A stretch of DNA of 7,745 nucleotides from Thermoanaerobaculales bacterium (lineage in GTDB: Bacteria; Acidobacteriota; Thermoanaerobaculia; Thermoanaerobaculales; Sulfomarinibacteraceae), in the NCBI GenBank assembly GCA_029932545.1, contig JAOZPW010000028.1, positions 1 to 7,745 on the forward strand, in the 5' to 3' direction. Shown here piece by piece: positions 1 to 5,648 of this stretch. Position numbers and translations under genes: made by a program. The notes beneath the pieces are model-generated. The model was not told the DNA's origin, did not search any database, and saw only the letters and a program-made list of their open reading frames with translations. The first letter of the stretch is position 1; every line of letters begins with the position of its first letter.

Positions 1-2
1 TC

Positions 3-1478
3 GTCGGCACGCCGGCCTACATGGCGCCCGAGCAGGCCAGAGCCGGGGATTTGACCCCGGCCTCGGATGTCTACGCCCTGGGCCTGACGCTCTTCCGCTC
101 GTTGACGGGGCATGTGCCCTTTGAGGGCGATACCGCGGTCGAGACCCTGATGCTGCGGCAAAAGGCAAGGCCGCCCGGAGTTCGCCGGTCAAAGACCACC
201 TGCCCGCGATGGCTCGAACGGCTCTTGCGGCGCATGCTGGAACCCAGGGCAGACGATCGGCCCAGTGCGATGGCTGTCGCGGCGGCTCTCGAAAACGGCG
301 CGTTCGGCCGACTGCCCAGCAGGACGAAACTTCGACGAGTCGCAGCGGTAGTGGCGATCGTTGCAGTCGCAGCGGTTGTGGCACTGGGAGTTTGGCGCCG
401 ATGGATCGCCCCTCAACTCGACCCAACCACCGATCTCCGGTTCACAGTCCAGAGGTTCGTCGATGAAACCACGGTCGAAATCACCGATACCGAAGGCAAT
501 GTTCTTCAAACTGTGGACCTCGGAGGGATATGGAACCCGAATGAGTTCAGGTCTCATGCTGCCAGGCGGGTGGTATTCGGTGATTTCAACGGGGACGGGT
601 GGGTCGATGCCGCGGTGTCCCGAGCCCAGGACGAGAGCGGCCGACCGCTGTCAATTTTTCTCCGTCAGCCAGACGGCTCCTTGGAGTTTGTCATCGACTA
701 TCGGGTCAACCTGAGCTTTCCATATGACGGAGAGGTCTTCACTGATTTCCGGATCGTCGATATGATCTCGAAGGATCTTACCGGCGACGGGAGGTCGGAG
801 ATCATCCTGGTCGAGGTGTCTTCCCCGTACTACCCCTCTGCCCTTCGGGTGATCAACCTGAAGAACCAGGACCTGTTCACCTTGTGGCACCCAGGGGCAT
901 TGAAAAGCGTTCAGGTTGCCGACCGGAACCAGGACGGCCGGCCGGAAATCTATCTCGGCGGGACCTGCAACTTCCTGACACCGCCCGACAGCAACACCTC
1001 GGCCCCGGTCTTTTTGGCGATCGAGGCCGATTGGCGTCTCCAGGGCCAGGAGGTCAGTCTCTTTGCGGCGGAGCGTAAATTTGCCTCTTCGACACCACAG
1101 GGAATTCGGGTTCACTATGCCGCCTGGCCGCGCATCAATCTGCCTGTTTTCCGTGCCGCATGGCAGGAAGTGTTGATTCTAGAGCGGCCCAAGAACATAG
1201 AATCCTATTTGTTTTCCCTGATTGTCAGCCTTCAGAATCGAACAGCCCGTGCTCTCGGCACCGGCATACGAAAAGGCGTTCGCTATGCCTTCATCGGGTT
1301 TGACCTTCGGCAAATCGATGCCCAATGGGAACCCACCGTAGCCAAAGCACTGGGCATCGACCCCAACACCCCCGAAATGCAGGCCCTGCTCAAACCACGC
1401 TACTGGAACGGCCGGATTTGGCAGGAGGAGAGTTGTTTCATGGCGATGTCGGATTCAGTGCCGGCACCAGGTTTCTGA
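3..1478 (+). CDS. Transmembrane Ser/Thr protein kinase with FG-GAP-like sensor domain (5' truncated)
   Basis: C-terminal part of a bacterial PknB-type Ser/Thr kinase; the gene begins before the window. The first visible residues are the end of the activation segment, VGTPAYMAPEQ (subdomain VIII). Numbering from the Met of that motif (base 21), subdomain IX is SDVYALG with Asp16, and the subdomain XI arginine lies in DDRPSAMAV (Arg80). ATP-binding loop, catalytic HRD and DFG are outside the window, so activity cannot be judged. A basic stretch leads into one strongly hydrophobic helix (about 107-125), which should place the rest outside the cytoplasm. There, three Asp/Gly-rich calcium-loop-like motifs occur: GDFNGDGWVD (187-196), KDLTGDGRSE (251-260) and DRNQDGRPEI (301-310), as in FG-GAP/VCBS beta-propeller repeats. 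The likely role is phosphorylation of cytoplasmic proteins in response to an envelope signal; ligand and substrates are unknown. The next gene starts 141 bases downstream on the same strand. Kinase identity is firm; the propeller call is moderate. Confidence 0.9.
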   Translation, partial: VGTPAYMAPEQARAGDLTPASDVYALGLTLFRSLTGHVPFEGDTAVETLMLRQKARPPGVRRSKTTCPRWLERLLRRMLEPRADDRPSAMAVAAALENGAFGRLPSRTKLRRVAAVVAIVAVAAVVALGVWRRWIAPQLDPTTDLRFTVQRFVDETTVEITDTEGNVLQTVDLGGIWNPNEFRSHAARRVVFGDFNGDGWVDAAVSRAQDESGRPLSIFLRQPDGSLEFVIDYRVNLSFPYDGEVFTDFRIVDMISKDLTGDGRSEIILVEVSSPYYPSALRVINLKNQDLFTLWHPGALKSVQVADRNQDGRPEIYLGGTCNFLTPPDSNTSAPVFLAIEADWRLQGQEVSLFAAERKFASSTPQGIRVHYAAWPRINLPVFRAAWQEVLILERPKNIESYLFSLIVSLQNRTARALGTGIRKGVRYAFIGFDLRQIDAQWEPTVAKALGIDPNTPEMQALLKPRYWNGRIWQEESCFMAMSDSVPAPGF

Positions 1479-1607
1479 AAGTACCGCCGCCAAATGCGCC
1501 GTGCCAAAGAAGGATTGGAAGGACCGTTTTGGTGCTGATTCTAATTTTTCGAAGCAGTTGGGGGAAACGCCGCCAATCGGGTTCAGCCGAACTGACAATC
1601 AATCCGC

Positions 1608-1613
1608 TACACT
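1608..1613 (+). promoter_or_regulatory. -10-like hexamer for a leaderless VWFA gene transcript
   Basis: TACACT matches the TANNNT -10 pattern and ends 6 nt before the ATG at 1620, so transcription would start at or next to the start codon. No Shine-Dalgarno sequence is visible in the preceding 20 bases. No good -35 lies at 16-18 bp spacing. An imperfect dyad, GTTCAGCCGAAC (1581-1592), lies just upstream where a regulator could sit, but this is weak. Otherwise the 141-base gap after the kinase gene shows nothing clear, including no hairpin-plus-T terminator. Confidence 0.4.
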
Positions 1614-1619
1614 GACCCG

Positions 1620-3338
1620 ATGAGGTTTGAGAGATTTCTACTCCGTTGTTTGGTGCTGGGTGTCGTTGTCTTTGTGGTGTTCTGCCCACAACTGGCCGCT
1701 GAGATCGAGGAGGAGGCCGAGAATGTGGCGTCCGACCTGGGTTTTTCCGAAGAAGTCGAGATCAACCTGGTCAATATTGATGTCTACGTCCGGGACCGGA
1801 AGGGCGCACCGGTGACCGATTTGACCATTGAGGACTTCGTGGTTCGGGAGGACGGCGAGATTCGTGAGGTTACCAATTTCACGGTGGTGGATGACGAGGT
1901 CTTCCGGAGGGTCTCGGAAACTCGAGAGCTGCCGGCCGTCAAAACTGAGGCAGTGGAAACCGGTCTTGCCATGGCCGTTCGGCCGACCTGGGTCGTGCTC
2001 TACATCGATCAGGAGAATCTGCATCCCCTGGATCGGACCCGGATCCTTCGTCGAGTCCGGGAGTTCGTCAAGGAAAGCCTGATCCCTCCGGTTCAGATGA
2101 TGGTGGTGGCCAACGAAGGCTCACTCAAGGTCAAGCAGGCATTCACTTCGGATGCTCGTGAAATCACAGGCGTCCTCCGCGGCATGGGAAAATATTCCGG
2201 TGGGTGGGTCGACCGGGAGAGCGTGCGGAACGATCTGATTGAAAGAATGCAGGATCTCAAGGGGGAACAGAGCCGAGGTGACGGAGCTGCGGCCAAGGGC
2301 AACCGCCAGTTGTTTCAGGAGGTTGTGGCCTACGCCAGGGAGGAGGCCTTCACCTTGAATCACAGTCTTGGTGGGCTGCGCCAGGTGGTTGACATGCTGG
2401 CAGGAATCGAAGGCCGGAAATCGATCATCTACGTCTCGAACGGATTACCGATGACACCAGGGTTGGGCCTGATGCATGAATACGCGTCGTCTTTCCACGA
2501 CAACTCGATCCTGGCCTACCGAAGCCGGTTCGAAAAACAGGCCCAATACCGTTCCCTGGCCGCTGGGGCCTCTTCGCAGGAAGTGACCTTTCATACCCTG
2601 GATGCCGGAGGCCTCGAGGTCAATATTGGCGGGGGCGCCGACGCGGCCTACGGTTCCGATCCGACCTCAAGCCAAATTGGATCATCAAATTTCCAGGGGT
2701 CCCTGCGGTACCTGGCCGATCGAACCGGAGGCATCGCCGTCGTCAATACCAATGATGTTTCCGGAGGCCTGCAACGGGTACGGGACGATCTCTATTCGTA
2801 CTATTCCATAGGCTTTCCGGCACGGGGCGCCGGACGTGACACGATCCACAAGGTTGAGGTTGAGATCCCCGGTCGATCGGGCATCGATATCAGGCACAGG
2901 GGGCGATTTGTTCACAAGAGCCTGGAGACGACCGTACAGGATCAGGTTGTCAGTGCCTTGCTGGTGGGCGTGGAAAACAATCCCATGGGGATTGAGATTG
3001 AGCGGCAGAACCCGCTGCCCGCAACGGGCAATCTGTGGACGGTTCCCGTTCAGATCTCGGTAGCGATGTCTCAGATAACCCTGCTGCCGACGGGAGACGA
3101 ATTGGTCGGCCACGTAGTGCTGGTGGCTGGGGCCAGGGACGACGGCGGGAAACAGTCGAGCGTTCAGCGCAAAGACCATGAGATCAGGGTTCCGGCGGAC
3201 AGTGATATTTCACAACGCCGCTGGACGGTGGACAGTCGCTTCCTGATGGAAGAGGGCAAATACCGGATTGTCGTCGGAATCCTCGACCAGATCACTCGCA
3301 AGGCCTCATATGCCACTTTGAACGTGAAGGTGCCTTAA
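1620..3338 (+). CDS. Secreted VWFA-related domain protein (acidobacterial type)
   Basis: Predicted exported protein of 572 residues. Residues 1-28 form a signal peptide: basic start (MRFERFLLR), hydrophobic core, and a likely signal peptidase site after QLAA. The motif VNIDVYVRDRKGAPVTDLT followed by EDFVVREDG (about 51-79) is typical of the N-terminal strand region of VWFA-related proteins abundant in Acidobacteriota (the family I recall as TIGR03436). The VWA core follows: strand VVLYID (125-130), a helix-rich middle, strand SIIYVSNGLP (268-277), a late helix with LRYLADRTGG (362-371), and YYSIGFP (394-400). The metal-site motif is not the classical DxSxS: after Asp130 come QEN, so metal-dependent ligand binding may be altered. 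Residues about 440-572 are a beta-rich tail with no family I can name. Such proteins are thought to mediate adhesion or protein interaction in the envelope; the ligand is unknown. The start is chosen for the signal peptide and the -10 element just upstream. The AbrB-like gene follows after 28 bases and may be co-transcribed. Confidence 0.88.
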   Translation: MRFERFLLRCLVLGVVVFVVFCPQLAAEIEEEAENVASDLGFSEEVEINLVNIDVYVRDRKGAPVTDLTIEDFVVREDGEIREVTNFTVVDDEVFRRVSETRELPAVKTEAVETGLAMAVRPTWVVLYIDQENLHPLDRTRILRRVREFVKESLIPPVQMMVVANEGSLKVKQAFTSDAREITGVLRGMGKYSGGWVDRESVRNDLIERMQDLKGEQSRGDGAAAKGNRQLFQEVVAYAREEAFTLNHSLGGLRQVVDMLAGIEGRKSIIYVSNGLPMTPGLGLMHEYASSFHDNSILAYRSRFEKQAQYRSLAAGASSQEVTFHTLDAGGLEVNIGGGADAAYGSDPTSSQIGSSNFQGSLRYLADRTGGIAVVNTNDVSGGLQRVRDDLYSYYSIGFPARGAGRDTIHKVEVEIPGRSGIDIRHRGRFVHKSLETTVQDQVVSALLVGVENNPMGIEIERQNPLPATGNLWTVPVQISVAMSQITLLPTGDELVGHVVLVAGARDDGGKQSSVQRKDHEIRVPADSDISQRRWTVDSRFLMEEGKYRIVVGILDQITRKASYATLNVKVP

Positions 3339-3347
3339 GGATTTCCA

Positions 3348-3366
3348 GGAATAGTAGAATAATTCC
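3348..3366 (+). promoter_or_regulatory. Dyad around a -10-like element, possible autoregulatory site of the AbrB-like gene
   Basis: GGAAT (3348-3352) and ATTCC (3362-3366) form a 5-bp inverted repeat directly in front of the ATG at 3367. Between them lies TAGAAT (3355-3360), a good -10 match ending 6 nt before the start codon. A further TTCC (3343-3346) pairs with the first GGAA. AbrB/MazE-type antitoxins often bind dyads over their own promoter, so autoregulation is plausible but is inference. No Shine-Dalgarno sequence is present. Confidence 0.35.
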
Positions 3367-3615
3367 ATGAGAACTACCATTGATTCTGCCGGGCGAGTTG
3401 TCATCCCCAGGGACTTGCGATTGCGGCTGGGACTCTCGGGGGGAGACCCCGTTGAGATTCTCGAGCGAGACGGGCACCTGGAAATTGGAGTTGTGGCCAG
3501 CGTTATGAGGCTGGAGGAGTCCGATCAGGGGCCAGTCGCGGTACCAGAAGAAGATCTGCCTCCTCCCCACCGGGCCTCGGCGAAGATCGTCTCGGAGTTT
3601 CTTGAGAGCCGATAA
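3367..3615 (+). CDS. AbrB/MazE/SpoVT-type DNA-binding protein (orphan antitoxin-like)
   Basis: Protein of 82 residues. The first 40 or so match the swapped-hairpin AbrB fold: a short strand (TTIDSAGRVVIP, 3-14), the conserved G-R-V-V-I-P turn, a short helix (RDLRLRLGLSGGD, 15-27) and a closing strand pair (PVEILERDGHLEIG). The rest is acidic and proline-containing (about 48-67) and ends in a short helix; in antitoxins such a tail contacts the toxin. This family usually provides the antitoxin of VapBC or MazEF-like pairs or acts as a transition regulator. No PIN or MazF toxin gene follows: 88 bases downstream a convergent unrelated gene ends. The upstream neighbour is the VWFA gene, 28 bases away. 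It may be a solitary regulator or the remnant of a toxin-antitoxin pair. The family call is firm; the role is open. Confidence 0.85.
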   Translation: MRTTIDSAGRVVIPRDLRLRLGLSGGDPVEILERDGHLEIGVVASVMRLEESDQGPVAVPEEDLPPPHRASAKIVSEFLESR

Positions 3616-3632
3616 ATCCGGCCCCGCCGGAT
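3616..3632. terminator. Hairpin directly after the AbrB-like gene
   Basis: ATCCGG (3616-3621) and CCGGAT (3627-3632) form a perfect 6-bp stem with a 5-nt loop, starting immediately after the TAA stop at 3613-3615. There is no T-tract, so it is not a canonical intrinsic terminator. It may still help stop or protect transcripts of this gene, together with the structure that follows. Confidence 0.35.
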
Positions 3633-3640
3633 GCCCGCCC

Positions 3641-3697
3641 ACGCCACCCGCTTCGCGGGTACGAGCCTGACGGCTCTGCAGCCCTCCGGGCTGGCGT
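3641..3697. other. Cloverleaf-like four-stem element between convergent genes
   Basis: Four perfect stems fit together as a closed four-way junction. The outer stem is ACGCC (3641-3645) with GGCGT (3693-3697). Inside are ACCCGC/GCGGGT (3646-3651/3655-3660, loop TTC), GAGCC/GGCTC (3663-3667/3672-3676, loop TGAC) and AGCCC/GGGCT (3680-3684/3688-3692, loop TCC). Only 2 and 3 unpaired bases separate the inner arms, and two arms abut the outer stem directly. It is too short for a tRNA and has no anticodon arm of the right size. As DNA or RNA it could fold from either strand, fitting a bidirectional terminator or mRNA end protector, or a REP/MITE-like mobile repeat. The base pairing is seen directly; function and repeat status are inference. 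Confidence 0.55.
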
Positions 3698-3703
3698 CGG
3701 TTC

Positions 3704-5416
3704 CTACTCATGACAGGCCATGATGCGCCAGGCGACCAGACGTTCGTTCATGGTGCGGAGTCTGCGGCAGAGAAGCCTGCTCAGGAGTGTCAGAAATTGC
3801 ACGGCGGCGTCGGGGTCCATTGACAGGACTTCTTCCAGCAGAGCGCGGCTGATGGAAAAGACCGTACAGCCCCCGTTGTGGGCGCGAGCATCTGCGGAAC
3901 GTGCCTGGTCATCGATCAGGGCCATTTCCCCGAAGACCTCACCACGTTTGAGTATGGCGAGACATTCTTCTCCCATGCCCGGCACCATGCGAGAGATGCG
4001 AACGCTGCCGTCGACGACGATGTAGAGGCTGTCGCCCCGCTCTCCCTCGGCAAAAATCATGCTGTTGGCCTTGAAGTGCTCCTCATGGCTGTACTTGGCC
4101 AGGAGTCTCAATTCCTGAGCCGAAAAGCCTTGCTCGCGGAGAATGTCCAGTTTGACATCCTCTGCAAGTCTTACCGGCTCGCCGGGGTCGTGATCGGCGG
4201 GTTCAATCGGCCCGTCCGGGGTTTCAAAGAGCTCGCTCATCTGGGAGTTGGCGGCCCGGACTTTCCCGGACAGCGTATGCCAGAAGCTCCAAAGGAGACT
4301 GACGGCGAGGTCCCTGTTGGCCGAAACAGTTGCTTCCAGTTCTGCCGCTCGAAGAACGAACAAGGTGCCGGAGCCGACTCCGAAAGCTGTTGCAGAGCGA
4401 TCACCTTCATCGAGGTAGGAGACCTCGCCGAAGAGGGACCCCTGGCCCAGGGTCGTTAGAATCTGGGTCCCGACAGGAGTCTTTCGTGTGATGTGCACGG
4501 TTCCGCGGTGGACCAGGTAGAGGTCTCGACCCGTCTGGCCTTCCCGGAAGATGACTTCGGCGTGTTCGATCTTTTCGGTTCTGATCAACTTGGCCAGGGC
4601 GATCAACTGGTCGTCACTGAAGTGATTAAAAAGGCCCATGGCCCGCAGTTCATTGGCCCGCTCCAAGAGGTTGCTCTGTCCGGGCTGGGCCAGGATACGG
4701 GTGTCGTATCGGCGACGGGCCCTTGAGGAAGAAAAGACCCGAGCCTGGCTGAGGGCAACGTGGTCACAGGCTTTTTGCAGGGCTGCGGTGCGCGCCTGGA
4801 TCAGGATATCGACGGCGTCAGGTTCCATGGCACACAGTCGGACGAGGGTGTCGACACGCCGCTTTTCTTGTGCCTGTTCCTGTTCGGTCCGGGAGACGGC
4901 AAGCAGCATCGCGTCGACCGCATTGTCCAGGGCAGTTTCGAACTGCTCGTTTTCAAGTGCGCACCGGGAGGTCTCGACCGCCAATCGGTAGTCCAGGGGG
5001 TTGAGTCGCCGGGATTGTGTGAACTCCTGCAGGGCGGTCTCCGCTTCGTCGTGGCGAAGGTGTAGGAACCCGGCTGCAGTGAAGGGCAGATAACTGAAGG
5101 GCGTTCTCAGCTTGGCCATGTCGATCATCTCGACGGCTCGTCCGTATTCGCCCCTGTTTTCCAAAATGCGGGCCATGCCCAGGGCGTGGGATGCCTCCAG
5201 GTTGCGCCGCTTGAATTCCCGGTCAAAGTCCTCGAGGCCCTCATCTCCACGAACTTCCTGGGCCTCCTGGCGGAGTGAGCTTCCCTCCGGCGACAGCTTT
5301 GCGGCGATCTCCAGCAGTTCGGCCGCCTCGGATGGACGACGCAAGGTGCGCAGACGGCGACCCAGCGCTACCAGGCGCTCTACAAGGGACGATTGAGGTT
5401 GACTCCGTTCAGCCAT
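3704..5416 (-). CDS. TPR-like protein with two cyclic-nucleotide-binding domains
   Basis: Protein of 570 residues with no signal peptide or membrane helix, so presumably cytoplasmic. Residues about 10-230 are helical pairs with TPR-like spacing, for example RPSEAAELLEIAAKLSPEG (27-45), NRGEYGRAVEMIDMA (87-101) and HDEAETALQEFTQSRRLNP (122-140), suggesting a protein-binding scaffold. Two CRP-type nucleotide-binding barrels follow at about 260-385 and 430-550. Each keeps the phosphate-binding cassette: FGE (329-331) with RSA (340-342), and FGE (495-497) with RSA (506-508). In this family Glu binds the ribose hydroxyl and Arg the phosphate, so both sites look able to bind cAMP or cGMP. After the second barrel only a short helix remains: no helix-turn-helix, kinase, channel or other output domain. 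It probably acts by changing partner contacts, as a regulatory subunit would; the partner is unknown. It is convergent with the AbrB-like gene and divergent from the S55 gene. The Met at 5416 is chosen because a -10-like element lies 14 nt upstream. Confidence 0.88.
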   Translation of the reverse strand: MAERSQPQSSLVERLVALGRRLRTLRRPSEAAELLEIAAKLSPEGSSLRQEAQEVRGDEGLEDFDREFKRRNLEASHALGMARILENRGEYGRAVEMIDMAKLRTPFSYLPFTAAGFLHLRHDEAETALQEFTQSRRLNPLDYRLAVETSRCALENEQFETALDNAVDAMLLAVSRTEQEQAQEKRRVDTLVRLCAMEPDAVDILIQARTAALQKACDHVALSQARVFSSSRARRRYDTRILAQPGQSNLLERANELRAMGLFNHFSDDQLIALAKLIRTEKIEHAEVIFREGQTGRDLYLVHRGTVHITRKTPVGTQILTTLGQGSLFGEVSYLDEGDRSATAFGVGSGTLFVLRAAELEATVSANRDLAVSLLWSFWHTLSGKVRAANSQMSELFETPDGPIEPADHDPGEPVRLAEDVKLDILREQGFSAQELRLLAKYSHEEHFKANSMIFAEGERGDSLYIVVDGSVRISRMVPGMGEECLAILKRGEVFGEMALIDDQARSADARAHNGGCTVFSISRALLEEVLSMDPDAAVQFLTLLSRLLCRRLRTMNERLVAWRIMACHE

Positions 5417-5430
5417 AATCTTGGCTGATG

Positions 5431-5436
5431 ATCTTA
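5431..5436 (-). promoter_or_regulatory. -10-like element for the cyclic-nucleotide-binding gene
   Basis: On the minus strand TAAGAT (5436 to 5431) lies 14 nt before the ATG at 5416, overlapping a second TAGGAT (5441 to 5436). Initiation about 7 nt downstream would leave a leader of roughly 7-8 nt, too short for a Shine-Dalgarno site, and none is visible. No convincing -35 is seen. Confidence 0.35.
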
Positions 5437-5496
5437 TCCTAATTTCCGCCGACGTGAAACAGTAGAAACTCGAAGGGGCCGGAATGGTGGAACAAA

Positions 5497-5525
5497 GGGT
5501 CAGGGATCAGGGATTGGGGGCGGGG
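5497..5525 (+). other. G-quadruplex motif in the divergent intergenic region
   Basis: On the plus strand five G-runs occur in 29 bases: G3 (5497), G3 (5503), G3 (5510), G5 (5516) and G4 (5522), separated by 3, 4, 3 and 1 bases. This fits a three-layer G-quadruplex motif. The repeated CAGGGAT units suggest it arose from a short interspersed or slipped repeat. It sits about 80 bases upstream of the 5' end of the leftward gene and 124 bases upstream of the rightward gene. Folding and any effect on expression are inference. Confidence 0.5.
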
Positions 5526-5596
5526 TGCCTGAGTTCCGGGTATTGCCAAGGATTTAGCCCGCAGTGGAGGTGCCGGAAGGTTCCAGTGGCGCGGCC

Positions 5597-5613
5597 TTCC
5601 TGGCCGCCAGGAA
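5597..5613. promoter_or_regulatory. 17-bp perfect dyad, candidate operator for the S55 gene
   Basis: TTCCTGGCCGCCAGGAA has perfect 8-bp arms around one central base. It ends 20 bases before the -10-like TACAAT (5634-5639), so it overlaps or abuts the expected -35 region, the usual place for a repressor or activator site. An overlapping alternative stem GCGGCC/GGCCGC (5591-5596/5602-5607) is also present. The symmetry is seen directly; the regulator is unknown. A chance or structural palindrome cannot be excluded. Confidence 0.4.
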
Positions 5614-5633
5614 ACCCTTGCCCCGGTCCCGAG

Positions 5634-5639
5634 TACAAT
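5634..5639 (+). promoter_or_regulatory. -10-like element for the S55-domain gene
   Basis: TACAAT is one base off the TATAAT consensus and ends 9 nt before the ATG at 5649. Initiation at the usual distance would start the mRNA within about 2-4 nt of the start codon. No Shine-Dalgarno sequence precedes the ATG. This element is a main reason to choose 5649 rather than the upstream ATG at 5508 region or the open frame from 5484. Confidence 0.45.
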
Positions 5640-5648
5640 AACGCGACC

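Noticed and set aside
3641..3697. tRNA gene, because of the cloverleaf shape.
   Set aside because: At 57 nt it is too short, the arms have 3-4-nt loops instead of 7-nt anticodon and T loops, and no TTC-type T-loop consensus or CCA end is present.
3878..4459. Plus-strand open frame of 193 codons antisense to the cyclic-nucleotide-binding gene.
   Set aside because: Shadow frame in GC-rich coding DNA; the minus-strand protein has clear domains and the antisense product has none.
3343..5613. A shared TTCC/GGAA operator bound by the AbrB-like protein at both its own promoter and the S55 promoter.
   Set aside because: Half-site orientation and spacing differ (GGAA-11-TTCC versus TTCC-9-GGAA), and 4-base half-sites are common by chance.
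5484..5648. N-terminal extension of the S55 gene to an ATG at 5484.
   Set aside because: It would translate the G-run array and the palindrome, looks unlike protein, and would place the signal peptide 55 residues inside the chain. The ATG at 5649 with TACAAT just upstream fits better.
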